Positions 45,672 to 54,239 of a DNA stretch of 64,000 nucleotides are shown in pieces. The stretch is from JBBSNV01 sp964458605 (lineage in GTDB: Bacteria; Pseudomonadota; Alphaproteobacteria; Reyranellales; JAQSWP01), in NCBI GenBank assembly GCA_964458605.1, contig CAYWLS010000001.1, forward strand, positions 186,001 to 250,000, read 5' to 3'. The translations under genes were made by a program, and so were the position numbers. Under the pieces are notes generated by a model, which saw nothing but the letters and a program-made list of their open reading frames with translations, did no database searches and was not told the origin of the DNA. How positions within the stretch are numbered: the first letter of the stretch is position 1; the number at the start of each line of letters is the position of its first letter.

Positions 45672-46505
45672 ATGCAGAAGCTGTCTTTCTTTCATGTCGA
45701 TGCCTTCGCCTCGCGGCTGTTCGCCGGCAATCCCGCCGCCGTGGTGCCGCTGGAGGACTGGTTGCCCGATCCGGTGCTGCAGGCGATCGCGGCCGAGAAC
45801 AACCTGTCCGAAACGGCGTTCTTCTCCAGCCGCGGCGAGGATTTCGACCTGCGCTGGTTCACGCCCAAGATCGAGGTCGATCTGTGCGGCCACGCCACCC
45901 TGGCCGCGGCCTATGTCATCGTCACCCATCTGCAGCCGCGCCGGCAGCGCATCCGCTTCCACACCAGGAGCGGCGTGCTGACGGTCGAGCGCGACGGCCA
46001 GCGCCTCAATCTCGACTTTCCGTCGCGGCCGCTGGAGCCGGTCGACCAGGGCGGCAAGGAGCTGGTGGCCGAGGCGCTGGGCCAGACGCCGCTCGAAGTG
46101 TTCAAGGGCGGCAAGATCCTGGCGCTGCTGCCCAGCTCGGCGGCGGTGCGCGCGGCCAGGCCCGACTTCGCCAAGGTCAAGGCGCTGGAGGGGCAGGGGC
46201 TGATCATCACCGCGCCGGCCGGCGCCGGCGAACGCCCGGCCGATTTCGTGTCGCGCTACTTCGCGCCGCATGCCGGCATCGACGAGGATCCGGTGACCGG
46301 CTCGGCGCACTGCCTGCTGACGCCGTTCTGGGCCAAGCGGCTGAAGAAGAGCGCGCTGCACGCGCTGCAGGTTTCGGCGCGCGGCGGCGAGCTGTTTTGC
46401 ACCAACAAGGGCCCGCGCGTTATCATTTCGGGCCAGGTGATCCCCTATCTCGAAGGCCAGATCAGTGTCCCGGTCGCGCGTCAGACTTGGCAAGCCGCGA
46501 AGTGA
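45672..46505 (+). CDS. PhzF-family isomerase-like protein
   Basis: The 277-aa protein has two similar diaminopimelate-epimerase-fold halves. It begins FFHVDAFASRLFAGNPAAVV and contains ENNLSETAFF, whose Glu is the catalytic residue of PhzF, then DLCGHATLAAAYV and VTGSAHCLLTPFWA. Many such proteins occur outside phenazine pathways, and no phenazine genes are present here. The role is unknown. Start: ATG 45672. Confidence 0.9.
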   Translation: MQKLSFFHVDAFASRLFAGNPAAVVPLEDWLPDPVLQAIAAENNLSETAFFSSRGEDFDLRWFTPKIEVDLCGHATLAAAYVIVTHLQPRRQRIRFHTRSGVLTVERDGQRLNLDFPSRPLEPVDQGGKELVAEALGQTPLEVFKGGKILALLPSSAAVRAARPDFAKVKALEGQGLIITAPAGAGERPADFVSRYFAPHAGIDEDPVTGSAHCLLTPFWAKRLKKSALHALQVSARGGELFCTNKGPRVIISGQVIPYLEGQISVPVARQTWQAAK

Positions 46506-46947
46506 GGCCGAACTCGGCGCCGTCAAGGCGCTGTTCGCGGAATATGCCGGCTCGCTGACTTTCAGCCTGGCGTTCCAGGATTTCGAGCAGGAGATGGCGA
46601 CCTTCCCGGCCAAATACGCCCCGCCCAGCGGAGCGCTGCTGCTGGCCACGGTGGATGGCGAGCCGGCCGGTGCGGTGGCCTTGTGGCAACAGGCGCCAGG
46701 CATCTGCGAGATGAAGCGGCTCTATGTGAAGCCGCAATTCCGCAAGCTGGCGCTGGGCCGCCAATTGGCCGAGGCGATCGTCGCCGAGGGCCGCGCCATG
46801 GGCTATCGCACCATGCGGCTGGATACGATCAAGAGCAGCATGGCCACGGCGCGCGCGCTCTACGAACGCATGGGGTTTCGCGAAGTGGAACCCTATTACG
46901 ACAATCCCATGCCCGATGCCTGCTACATGGAACTGGCGCTCAAATAG
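46465..46947 (+). CDS. GNAT-family N-acetyltransferase
   Basis: The 160-aa protein has the acetyl-CoA motif MKRLYVKPQFRKLALGRQLAEAIVAEG and the C-terminal YERMGFREVEPYYDNP. It probably starts at GTG 46465, which overlaps phzF by 41 bases; no ATG lies early enough in frame. The overlap implies coupling to phzF, and the pair may act on related small molecules. Confidence 0.8.
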   Translation: MSRSRVRLGKPRSEAELGAVKALFAEYAGSLTFSLAFQDFEQEMATFPAKYAPPSGALLLATVDGEPAGAVALWQQAPGICEMKRLYVKPQFRKLALGRQLAEAIVAEGRAMGYRTMRLDTIKSSMATARALYERMGFREVEPYYDNPMPDACYMELALK

Positions 46948-46951
46948 AGTC

Positions 46952-47338
46952 TCAGGCGCGCCGCCGCTCGAGCTTGTATTCAGGTGTCAGCAAAGCAATC
47001 GGAATGCCCCATGCATTGCTGAGTTTCCGGATGACGTCCAGCGACATATGCCGGCGGCGATTGAGAATTTCCGAAGCCAGAGATTTACTGCCCAGCAACC
47101 GGGCGAGGTCCAACTGGCTGTGCCCGCTGTTCTCCATGTGGCCACGCAGAAATTCGATCGGATCCTCCGCCAAGTCTGGGATATGCGCCCGCTCGTAGCG
47201 GTCAGCGATCAGACTCAGCACATCGAGTCGAAGCTGTTCCGTTTCGTTAAGTTTGGGCTTGTCGGCCAGCGCCGCGATCGTGCGAACCATCTTTCCGAAT
47301 TCGCGCTCGCTACGCAATGGTTTGAGATCATCCAACAT
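46952..47338 (-). CDS. HigA-like XRE-family antitoxin, without an adjacent toxin
   Basis: It is 128 aa from ATG 47338, which is preceded by GGAG at a good distance; a TTG start at 47419 is less likely. The N-terminal half (LKPLRSEREFGKMVRTIAALAD...LDVLSLIADRYERAHIP) and the XRE helix-turn-helix (HSQLDLARLLGSKSLASEILNRRRHMSLDVIRKLSNAWGI) match HigA of HigBA systems. No HigB-like toxin ORF lies upstream, where the space is filled by the MaoC gene. It may be an orphan regulator. Base composition is lower in GC than its neighbours. Confidence 0.78.
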   Translation of the reverse strand: MLDDLKPLRSEREFGKMVRTIAALADKPKLNETEQLRLDVLSLIADRYERAHIPDLAEDPIEFLRGHMENSGHSQLDLARLLGSKSLASEILNRRRHMSLDVIRKLSNAWGIPIALLTPEYKLERRRA

Positions 47339-47445
47339 GGATTGCTCCGTCGCCCCGAGCGCACATCTTAACGCGATGGCGGTAAACTCGCGGTTGATTT
47401 TGCCGTCCTGGCTCGCCAAGTTTGGCGGCTGTGCGGGAGGACTCC

Positions 47446-47907
47446 ATGGCCAGTGTGACGCCGGCGCGCTACTACGAAGACTTTGCGGCGGGCGACAGCT
47501 TCGAAAGCCCGTCGCTCACCATCACCGAGGCGGCGATCGTCGATTTCGCCCTGACCTGGGATCCGCAGCCCTTCCATATCGACGCCGAGTTCGCCAAGGG
47601 CTGGGCCTATGGCGGGCTGATCGCCTCGGGCCTGCACACGATGAGCGCGTCGCTGCGGCTGTGGCTGGCGCTGGGCATCTTCCAGCACTGCAGCCTGGGT
47701 TCGCCCGGGCTCGACAATGTGCGCTTCGTGCGGCCGGTGCGGCCGGGCGACACCATCCATGTCGTCACCGAGATCGTCGAGGTCAAGGATCTGGCGTCCA
47801 AGCCCGATCGCGGCTTCGCGCGCATCCGCCAGACCACCTACAACCAGCGCAACGAGCCGGTGATGTCGATGGAGACCGGCATCTTCCTCAAGCGCCGGCC
47901 GGGCTGA
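47446..47907 (+). CDS. MaoC-family (R)-specific hydratase-like protein
   Basis: The 153-aa hotdog-fold protein has YYEDFAAGDSFESPSLTITE at the N-terminus and the hydratase motif WDPQPFHIDAEFAKGWAYGGLIASGLHTMS, whose Asp and His are catalytic in (R)-enoyl-CoA hydratases. VRFVRPVRPGDTIHV follows. The substrate is unknown. ATG 47446 has GGGAGGA upstream. It is divergent from the antitoxin-like gene. Confidence 0.88.
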   Translation: MASVTPARYYEDFAAGDSFESPSLTITEAAIVDFALTWDPQPFHIDAEFAKGWAYGGLIASGLHTMSASLRLWLALGIFQHCSLGSPGLDNVRFVRPVRPGDTIHVVTEIVEVKDLASKPDRGFARIRQTTYNQRNEPVMSMETGIFLKRRPG

Positions 47908-47987
47908 GGCAACCGTCGTCCCTTCCGCCATGACCGGACGGCGCTGCGACCAAGCGCCGCCCGCAAGGCTCCGCAACAATTCGTGCG

Positions 47988-48017
47988 TTGACCCCCATGG
48001 GGGCTTTGCCGTAGAGA
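47988..48017 (+). promoter_or_regulatory. Possible sigma70 promoter upstream of serC
   Basis: TTGACC and TAGAGA are separated by 18 bases. The spacer begins in a perfect 12-base palindrome, CCCCCATGGGGG (47992-48003), which could be an operator. If this promoter is used, transcription would start at or just inside the leader structure at 48019. Confidence 0.4.
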
Positions 48018-48068
48018 GGCGGCGGGCCACGTCCCCCCACCGGGACGCCGCTCTTCTGGAAGGGAGAG
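48018..48068 (+). ncRNA. Structured serC leader (serC RNA motif candidate)
   Basis: The leader folds into an outer stem GCGGC/GCCGC (48019-48023 with 48047-48051), a 7-base left bulge, and an inner stem GTCCC/GGGAC (48031-48035 with 48042-48046). A TCTTC/GAAGG element containing the serC Shine-Dalgarno sequence follows. This agrees in position with the alphaproteobacterial serC cis-regulatory motif. The family assignment is from memory of that motif and was not searched. Confidence 0.55.
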
Positions 48069-48075
48069 ATTTGAC

Positions 48076-49239
48076 ATGAAGCCATCCGTCCGTCCGCAGT
48101 GCCCCGATTTTTCCTCCGGGCCTTGCGCCAAGCGACCCGGCTGGACCCCAGCCGCCCTGAACGACGCCGCCACCGGCCGTTCCCACCGCTCCAAGATCGG
48201 CAAAGCCAAGCTCAAGGATGTGATCGACCGCACCCGCTCGGTGCTGGGCATTCCCGCCGACTATCGCATCGGCATCGTGCCCGCCTCCGATACCGGCGCG
48301 GTCGAGATGGCGCTGTGGTCGCTGCTGGGCGCCCGCCCGGTCGATCTGGTGGCCTGGGAGAGCTTCGGCGAGGGCTGGGTCAGCGACGTGCAGAAGCAGC
48401 TCAAGCTGAAGGACGCGCGCATCATCAAGGCGCCCTACGGCCAGTTGCCCGACCTGGCGCAGGTCGATCCCGCGCATGACGTGGTGTTCACCTGGAACGG
48501 CACCACTTCCGGCGTCAAGGCGCCCAACGGCGACTGGATTGCCGCAGCGCGCCAGGGCCTGACGATCTGCGACGCCACCTCGGCGGTGTTCGCCATGGAC
48601 CTGCCCTGGGCCAAGCTCGATGTCGTGACCTGGTCGTGGCAGAAGGTGATGGGCGGCGAGGGCGCGCACGGCATGCTGGTCTTAAGCCCGCGCGCCGTGC
48701 AGCGCCTGGAGAGCTACACCCCGCCCTGGCCGCTGCCCAAGATCTTCCGCATGACTTCCGGCGGCAAGCTGAGCGAGGGCATCTTCAAGGGCGAGACCAT
48801 CAACACCCCCTCGATGCTGGCGGTGGAAGACGCGCTCGACGGCCTGAAATGGGGCGAACAGGTCGGCGGGCTGAAGGGCCTGATCGGTCGCTCGCAGGCC
48901 AATTTCGCCGCGCTGTCGAAATTCGTCGCTGCCAGTGCCTGGCTCGATTTCCTGGCCAGCGATCCGGCCAGCCGTTCCAACACCTCGGTCTGTCTGTCGA
49001 TCAAGGCGCCGTGGTTCAAGGCGCTGGACGACAAGGGCCAGCAGGCGGCGGCCAAGCGCATCGTCGACCTGCTCGAGGCCGAGAAGGTGGCCTACGACAT
49101 CGGCGCCTATCGCGACGCGCCGGCGGGCCTGCGCATCTGGTGCGGCTCGACCGTCGAGACCGCCGATATCGAGGCGCTGTGTCCCTGGCTCGACTGGGCC
49201 TATGGCGAAGTCGAACGCGAGATGAAAAAAGCCGCCTGA
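48076..49239 (+). CDS. serC: Phosphoserine aminotransferase
   Basis: The 387-aa PLP enzyme makes 3-phosphoserine. It begins PSVRPQCPDFSSGPCAKRPGW, the N-terminus of the alphaproteobacterial SerC subgroup. It has GIVPASDTGAVEMALWSLLG, VFTWNGTTSGVK, CDATSAVFAMDLPW and the PLP-lysine segment WSWQKVMGGEGAHGM. It is the first gene of the serC-serA pair, with a 63-base gap. Start: ATG 48076. Confidence 0.95.
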   Translation: MKPSVRPQCPDFSSGPCAKRPGWTPAALNDAATGRSHRSKIGKAKLKDVIDRTRSVLGIPADYRIGIVPASDTGAVEMALWSLLGARPVDLVAWESFGEGWVSDVQKQLKLKDARIIKAPYGQLPDLAQVDPAHDVVFTWNGTTSGVKAPNGDWIAAARQGLTICDATSAVFAMDLPWAKLDVVTWSWQKVMGGEGAHGMLVLSPRAVQRLESYTPPWPLPKIFRMTSGGKLSEGIFKGETINTPSMLAVEDALDGLKWGEQVGGLKGLIGRSQANFAALSKFVAASAWLDFLASDPASRSNTSVCLSIKAPWFKALDDKGQQAAAKRIVDLLEAEKVAYDIGAYRDAPAGLRIWCGSTVETADIEALCPWLDWAYGEVEREMKKAA

Positions 49240-49302
49240 TCCCCCCGGCCGCTTGCCATCGCTTATCCTGCCAACGCATCCCGTTTCCGTGGAGAACGAG
49301 TC

Positions 49303-50880
49303 ATGGCCAAAGTCCTGATCTCCGACGATCTCAGCCCGCGCGCGGTCGAGATCTTCAAACAGCGCGGCGTCGAGGTCGACATGAAGGTCGGCCTGTCGCC
49401 GGCCGACCTCAAAGCCATCATCGGCAACTACGACGGCCTGGCGATCCGCTCGGCCACCAAGGTGACCGCCGAGGTGCTGGCTGCCGCCACCCGGCTACGC
49501 GTGGTCGGCCGCGCCGGTATCGGCGTCGACAATGTCGACGTCAAGGCCGCTACGCAGCGCGGCATCGTGGTGATGAACACGCCGTTCGGCAATTCCATCA
49601 CCACCGCCGAGCACGCCATCGCCATGATGTTCGCCCTGGCGCGTCAGATCCCGCAGGCCGACCGCTCGACCCATGCCGGCAAGTGGGAAAAGTCCAAGTT
49701 CATGGGCGTCGAGCTGACGTCGAAGACCCTGGGCATCATCGGCTGCGGCAATATCGGCTCGATCGTGGCCGACCGGGCGCTGGGCCTGAAGATGAAGGTG
49801 GTGGCATTCGATCCGTTCCTGTCGGCAGAGCGCGCCGCCGATCTGGGCGTGGAAAAGGTCGATCTCGACGAGCTGTTCGCGCGGGCCGATTTCATCACCC
49901 TGCACACGCCGCTGACCGACCAGACGCGCAACATCGTCAACAAGGATTCGATCGCCAAGATGAAGGACGGCGTGCAGATCATCAACTGCGCGCGCGGCGG
50001 GCTGGTGGTCGAGGAAGACCTCAAGGCGGCGCTCGACAGCGGCAAGGTGGCCGGCGCCGGGCTCGACGTGTTCCCGGTCGAGCCGGCCAAGCAGAACATC
50101 CTGTTCGGCAATCCCAAGGTGGTGGCGACGCCGCATCTGGGCGCCTCGACCAGCGAGGCCCAGGAGAACGTGGCGCTGCAGGTGGCCGAGCAGATGTCGG
50201 ACTACCTCAACACCGGCGCGGTGGTGAACGCGCTCAACATGCCCTCGATCAGCGCCGAGGACGCGCCCAAGCTGACGCCGTATCTGAAGCTGGCCGAGCA
50301 GTTGGGCAGCTTCGCCGGCCAGCTCACCGAGACCGGGCTGAAAAGCGTGACCATCGAATACGAAGGCCAGGTCGGCGAGCTCAACGTCAAGCCGCTCACC
50401 GCCACCATCATCATGGGCCTGCTCAAGCCGCTGCTCGACTCGGTCAACATGGTCAACGCGCCGATCATCGCCCGCGAGCGCGAGATCGCGGTGTCCGAGG
50501 TCAAGCACGAGCGGCCCAGCGACTACCAGACCCTGATCAAGCTCACGGTGCAGACCGACCGGCGCTCGCGCTCGGTGGCCGGCACCTTGTTCGGCGGCAG
50601 CCGCCCGCGCATCGTCGAGATCAAGAACATCCCGATCGAGGCCGAGCTGGGTCCGCACATGCTCTACATCACCAACGAGGACAAGCCGGGCTTCATCGGC
50701 CGGCTGGGCCAGGTGCTGGGCGATGCCGGCATCAACATCGCCACCTTCCATCTCGGCCGTTCCGAGGCCGGCGGCGACGCCATCGCCCTGCTGCAGGTCG
50801 ATCAGGCGATCAGCGAGGACGTCCTGGCCAAGCTGCGCGCCCTGCCGGCGGTCAAGCAGGCTGCGAGCATGCGGTTCTGA
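49303..50880 (+). CDS. serA: D-3-phosphoglycerate dehydrogenase
   Basis: The 525-aa long-form SerA has an NAD-binding motif (LGIIGCGNIGSIVADRALG), catalytic RGGLVVEEDL / TPHLGAST with Arg, Glu and His, and an intervening ASB domain (about 315-450). A C-terminal ACT domain (FIGRLGQVLGDAGINIATFHLGR) is the usual serine-feedback site. It catalyses the first step of serine synthesis; serC supplies the second. ATG 49303 follows GGAGAACGAG. Confidence 0.97.
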   Translation: MAKVLISDDLSPRAVEIFKQRGVEVDMKVGLSPADLKAIIGNYDGLAIRSATKVTAEVLAAATRLRVVGRAGIGVDNVDVKAATQRGIVVMNTPFGNSITTAEHAIAMMFALARQIPQADRSTHAGKWEKSKFMGVELTSKTLGIIGCGNIGSIVADRALGLKMKVVAFDPFLSAERAADLGVEKVDLDELFARADFITLHTPLTDQTRNIVNKDSIAKMKDGVQIINCARGGLVVEEDLKAALDSGKVAGAGLDVFPVEPAKQNILFGNPKVVATPHLGASTSEAQENVALQVAEQMSDYLNTGAVVNALNMPSISAEDAPKLTPYLKLAEQLGSFAGQLTETGLKSVTIEYEGQVGELNVKPLTATIIMGLLKPLLDSVNMVNAPIIAREREIAVSEVKHERPSDYQTLIKLTVQTDRRSRSVAGTLFGGSRPRIVEIKNIPIEAELGPHMLYITNEDKPGFIGRLGQVLGDAGINIATFHLGRSEAGGDAIALLQVDQAISEDVLAKLRALPAVKQAASMRF

Positions 50881-50903
50881 TTTTCGTCTCGCGCGAAAAG
50901 GAA

Positions 50904-50932
50904 CGGTGAAGAAGGCTTGTCCTTCTTCACCG
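50904..50932 (+). terminator. Perfect 12-bp hairpin after serA
   Basis: CGGTGAAGAAGG / CCTTCTTCACCG with a 5-base loop, 24 bases after the serA stop. There is no T-run, so it may be a Rho-linked or mRNA-protecting hairpin rather than a simple intrinsic terminator. It excludes a TTG at 50917 as the start of the next gene. Confidence 0.5.
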
Positions 50933-50952
50933 ATCGCCCGACAATCGGCGTC

Positions 50953-51582
50953 ATGGACTACGCCCACGACGCCGCGTTGCGGCGGCGCATTCTCGGCAAT
51001 CTTTCATCCTTCGCGGTCAATCGGCGCAGTGACGGCGCGGGGCTGAAGCGCGCGGCGGTGGCCGTCACGGTGGCGCTGGCCGACGACGGCTTGAGCGCCG
51101 CCTTCCTGCTGACGCGGCGCGCCAGCAAGCTGCGCGCCCATGCCGGCCAGTGGGCATTGCCGGGCGGGCGGCTGGACGAGGGCGAGAACGAAATCGAGGC
51201 GGCGCTGCGCGAGTTGCGGGAAGAGCTCGATATCGACGCCGCCGAGACCGACGTGCTGGGGCCGCTCGACGATTATCCCACCCGCTCGGGCTATCTGATC
51301 TCGCCGGTGGTGGTCTGGCTGGCCGACAGCACCGGGCTGCGGCCCAATCCCGGGGAGGTCGAAGCCGCCTTCCGCATTCCGCTGGCCGAGCTGGAGCGGC
51401 CCGATTCGCCGGAGATCGTGCCGATCCCCGAATCGGACCGCCCGATCATCCGGGTGCCGATCCACGACCGTCATATCAACGCGCCGACCGCGGCGGTGCT
51501 GTACCAGTTCCGCCAGGTCGCCTTGCACGGTCTGGATACAAGGGTCGACGGCTACGACCAGCCGGTCTTCGCCTGGCGCTGA
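50953..51582 (+). CDS. NUDIX hydrolase (NudL/CoA-pyrophosphatase-like)
   Basis: The 209-aa protein has the Nudix box GGRLDEGENEIEAALRELREEL (positions match GX5EX7REUXEE), preceded by LLTRRASKLRAHAGQWALPG, a pattern typical of CoA pyrophosphatases. The UPF0035-like motif is only partial, so the substrate is uncertain. ATG 50953 is chosen because the alternative TTG lies in the loop of the serA hairpin. Confidence 0.82.
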   Translation: MDYAHDAALRRRILGNLSSFAVNRRSDGAGLKRAAVAVTVALADDGLSAAFLLTRRASKLRAHAGQWALPGGRLDEGENEIEAALRELREELDIDAAETDVLGPLDDYPTRSGYLISPVVVWLADSTGLRPNPGEVEAAFRIPLAELERPDSPEIVPIPESDRPIIRVPIHDRHINAPTAAVLYQFRQVALHGLDTRVDGYDQPVFAWR

Positions 51583-51663
51583 GGCGGTCCCAGGGGCAGT
51601 TTTCCCCCTTGGCCAGCGGGGCCAAATTGGCTACCAAAAGGCCTCGGAAACAAGCAAATCCCG

Positions 51664-52809
51664 ATGAACGACAACGATCACAAAGGCCTGTTGCCCGCCG
51701 GCCTGGGCGACATGCTGCCGCCTGAGGCCGCCCAGGAAGCCCGCACCATCGAAAGCCTGATGGAGCGGCTGGGCGCGCATGGCTACGAGCGGGTCAAGCC
51801 GCCGCTGATCGAATTCGAGGAATCGCTGCTGGCCGGCGCCGGCCAGGGCATGGCATCGCAGACCTTCCGCCTGATGGACCCGGTGTCGCAGCGCATGATG
51901 GGCCTGCGCACCGACATGACCCTGCAGGTGGCGCGCATCGCCGGCTCGCGGCTGAAGGACGTGGCGCGGCCGCTGCGGCTGTCCTATGCCGGGCAGGTGC
52001 TGCGGGTGAAGGGCACGCAGCTGCGGCCCGAGCGCCAGTTCGCCCAGGTCGGCGCCGAGCTGATCGGTTCGGATTCGGCCCATGCCGATGCCGAGGCGGT
52101 GCTGCTGTCGGCCGGCGCGCTGCAGGCTTTGGGTATCGAAGGCCTGTCGGTCGATCTCAATTTGCCGACCCTGGTCAATGCGGCGGCCAGCGGTGCGGGC
52201 GTCGGCGAGGACCGGCTGGGCGGGCTGCACGCGGCGCTGGAGCGCAAGGACGAGCGCGCGCTGGCCGAGCTGCTGGGCGCCGGCAGCCAGGCGCTGGCGC
52301 TGTTCGTGGCACTGCTGCGTTGCGCCGGCCCGGCCGACAAGGCGATCGCCGCCATCGCCGCGCTGGGCCTGCGGGGCGCGGCGGCGCAGGAAGCGCAGCG
52401 CCTGGCGGATGTGGTGGCGCTGCTGCGCGCGGCATCGCCCGACCTCAAGCTGACCGTCGATCCGGTCGAGTATCGCGGCTTCGAATACCAGACCGGCGTC
52501 AGCTTCACCCTGTTCGCGCTGGGCGTGCGCGGCGAGCTGGGCCGCGGCGGACGCTATTTGACCGGCGACGGCGAGGCCGCCACCGGCTTCACGCTCTATC
52601 TCGATACCATCATGCAGGCGATCGAGCCGCTCAAGGCCATGCCGCGGCTGCTGCTGCCGCTGGGCGCGCCGTGGAGCGACCATCGCCGGTGGCAGGGCAA
52701 GGGCTTCGTCACGGTGGCGGCGCTCGAGAGCGGCGAGCCGCAGCTTCAGGCCCGGCAGATGAATTGCAGTCACGTGCTGATCGACGGCAAGCCCGTCGCG
52801 ATCGCTTAG
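51664..52809 (+). CDS. hisZ: ATP phosphoribosyltransferase regulatory subunit HisZ
   Basis: The 381-aa HisRS paralogue lacks aminoacylation and anticodon-binding functions. It begins LLPAGLGDMLPPEAAQEART and has the class II motif 2-like VLRVKGTQLRPERQFAQVGAELIG and VEYRGFEYQTGVSFTLFA. It partners short-form HisG, which is not in this window. It stands 11 bases before purA, a common alphaproteobacterial pairing. Start: ATG 51664. Confidence 0.92.
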   Translation: MNDNDHKGLLPAGLGDMLPPEAAQEARTIESLMERLGAHGYERVKPPLIEFEESLLAGAGQGMASQTFRLMDPVSQRMMGLRTDMTLQVARIAGSRLKDVARPLRLSYAGQVLRVKGTQLRPERQFAQVGAELIGSDSAHADAEAVLLSAGALQALGIEGLSVDLNLPTLVNAAASGAGVGEDRLGGLHAALERKDERALAELLGAGSQALALFVALLRCAGPADKAIAAIAALGLRGAAAQEAQRLADVVALLRAASPDLKLTVDPVEYRGFEYQTGVSFTLFALGVRGELGRGGRYLTGDGEAATGFTLYLDTIMQAIEPLKAMPRLLLPLGAPWSDHRRWQGKGFVTVAALESGEPQLQARQMNCSHVLIDGKPVAIA

Positions 52810-52820
52810 GAGTTCGGACA

Positions 52821-54104
52821 ATGGCGAATGTCGCGGTGGTCGGCGCGCAATGGGGCGACGAGGGCAAGGGCAAGATCGTCGACTGGCTGGCCGAGCGCGC
52901 CGAGGTGGTGGTGCGCTTCCAGGGCGGCCACAACGCCGGCCACACCCTGGTGATCGGCAACAACACCTACAAGCTGGCGCTGCTGCCGTCCGGCATCGTG
53001 CGGCCTGGCAAGATCTCGATCATCGGCACCGGCGTGGTGGTCGACCCCTGGGCGCTGCTGGAGGAGATCGACAAGGTGCGGGCCCAGGGCGTGGCCGTGA
53101 CCCCGGACAATCTCAAAGTGGCCGAGAACGCCACCCTGATCCTGCCGGTGCATCGCGAACTCGACCGCGCCCGCGAGGCGACGCAGAAGATCGGCACCAC
53201 CATGCGCGGCATCGGCCCGGCCTACGAGGATCGCGCCGGACGGCGCGGCATCCGCGCCGCCGACCTGGCCGATATCGAGGCGCTGCGCGAGCGGGTCAAG
53301 ATGCTGCTGGCGCATCACAACACCCTGCGGCGCGGCTTCGGCCTGGAAGAGATCGACGGCGAGCAGATGATCGGCGAGTTGAAAGCCATCGCGCCGCGCG
53401 TCCTGCCCTATGTCGACGCCACCTGGCGCACGCTCGACGCCTTGCGCCGCGCGGGCAAGCGCATCCTGTTCGAGGGCGCGCAGGCCGCCATGCTGGACGT
53501 CGATCACGGCACCTATCCCTACGTCACCTCGTCCAACACCCTGGCGGGCCACGCCGCGGCGGGCTCGGGTATCTCGCCCGCGGCGATCGGCTATGTGCTG
53601 GGCATCACCAAGGCCTATACCACGCGGGTCGGCGCCGGGCCGTTCCCGACCGAGCAGGCCAACGAGATCGGCGAGACCTTGGGCCAGCGCGGCCATGAAT
53701 TCGGCACCAATACCGGGCGCAAGCGGCGCTGCGGCTGGTTCGACGCGGTGATGGTGCGCCAGGCCATCAAGTTCGGCGGCATCGACGGCATCGCGCTGAC
53801 CAAGCTCGACGTGCTGGACGGCTTCGAGGAGCTGAAGGTCTGCACCGGCTACAGGCTCGACGGCAAGACCATCGACTACCTGCCGGCGGCCACCGCGCTG
53901 CAGGCCCGCGTCGAGCCCATCTACGAGACCATGGAAGGCTGGAGCGAGACCACGCATGGCGCGCGTTCCTATGCCGAGCTGCCGGCCACCGCGATCAAAT
54001 ACGTCAAGCGGGTCGAGGAACTGATCGAGGCGCCAGTGGCGCTGCTGTCGACCAGCCCGCAGCGCGACGACACCATCCTGGTGCGCGATCCGTTCACGGA
54101 TTGA
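52821..54104 (+). CDS. purA: Adenylosuccinate synthase
   Basis: The 427-aa GTP-dependent enzyme of AMP synthesis has VVGAQWGDEGKGKIVDWL with the catalytic Asp, FQGGHNAGHTLV with the catalytic His, GTTMRGIGPAYEDRAGRRGIR, FEGAQAAMLDVDHGTYPYVTSSN and GVTKAYTTRVG-like GITKAYTTRVGAGPFPTE. The start is ATG 52821 after TAGGAG, so the hisZ stop is part of its ribosome-binding site. Confidence 0.97.
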   Translation: MANVAVVGAQWGDEGKGKIVDWLAERAEVVVRFQGGHNAGHTLVIGNNTYKLALLPSGIVRPGKISIIGTGVVVDPWALLEEIDKVRAQGVAVTPDNLKVAENATLILPVHRELDRAREATQKIGTTMRGIGPAYEDRAGRRGIRAADLADIEALRERVKMLLAHHNTLRRGFGLEEIDGEQMIGELKAIAPRVLPYVDATWRTLDALRRAGKRILFEGAQAAMLDVDHGTYPYVTSSNTLAGHAAAGSGISPAAIGYVLGITKAYTTRVGAGPFPTEQANEIGETLGQRGHEFGTNTGRKRRCGWFDAVMVRQAIKFGGIDGIALTKLDVLDGFEELKVCTGYRLDGKTIDYLPAATALQARVEPIYETMEGWSETTHGARSYAELPATAIKYVKRVEELIEAPVALLSTSPQRDDTILVRDPFTD

Positions 54105-54155
54105 TGCCGGACGACGCCAGCAGGCATCGGCCATCGAATCCACCCAGAAAATCGA

Positions 54156-54190
54156 GGCCCGTCATGGTTCCAGCCGTGGCGGGTCTTTTT
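54156..54190 (+). terminator. Rho-independent terminator after purA
   Basis: A 12-bp stem (GGCCCGTCATGG with CCGTGGCGGGTC, three G-U pairs) with a 6-base loop followed by TTTTT, 52 bases after the purA stop. Confidence 0.85.
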
Positions 54191-54203
54191 AGGTGGATTT
54201 TAT

Positions 54204-54232
54204 TTGACGCTGTAAATTAACAGTGTTAATTA
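54204..54232 (+). promoter_or_regulatory. Promoter with 17-bp palindromic operator before the TetR gene
   Basis: TTGACG is followed about 17 bases later by TAATTA. AATTAACA-G-TGTTAATT, a perfect odd palindrome at 54215-54231, covers the spacer and -10. This is an expected site for autoregulation by the TetR protein. The -10 ends 8 bases before the ATG, so the transcript would be almost leaderless. Confidence 0.7.
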
Positions 54233-54239
54233 TTGCGTG

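Noticed and set aside
45672..46505. Phenazine biosynthesis cluster suggested by the PhzF protein
   Set aside because: PhzF-family proteins are widespread outside phenazine producers, and no phzA/B/C/D/E/G-like genes are near.
47339..47419. Longer N-terminus of the HigA-like protein, or a HigB remnant
   Set aside because: The extension has no HigA or HigB similarity, the start would be TTG without a ribosome-binding site, and ATG 47338 has a good one.
50917..50952. TTG start for the NUDIX gene
   Set aside because: It lies in the loop of the perfect serA hairpin and would be inaccessible; ATG 50953 is preferred.
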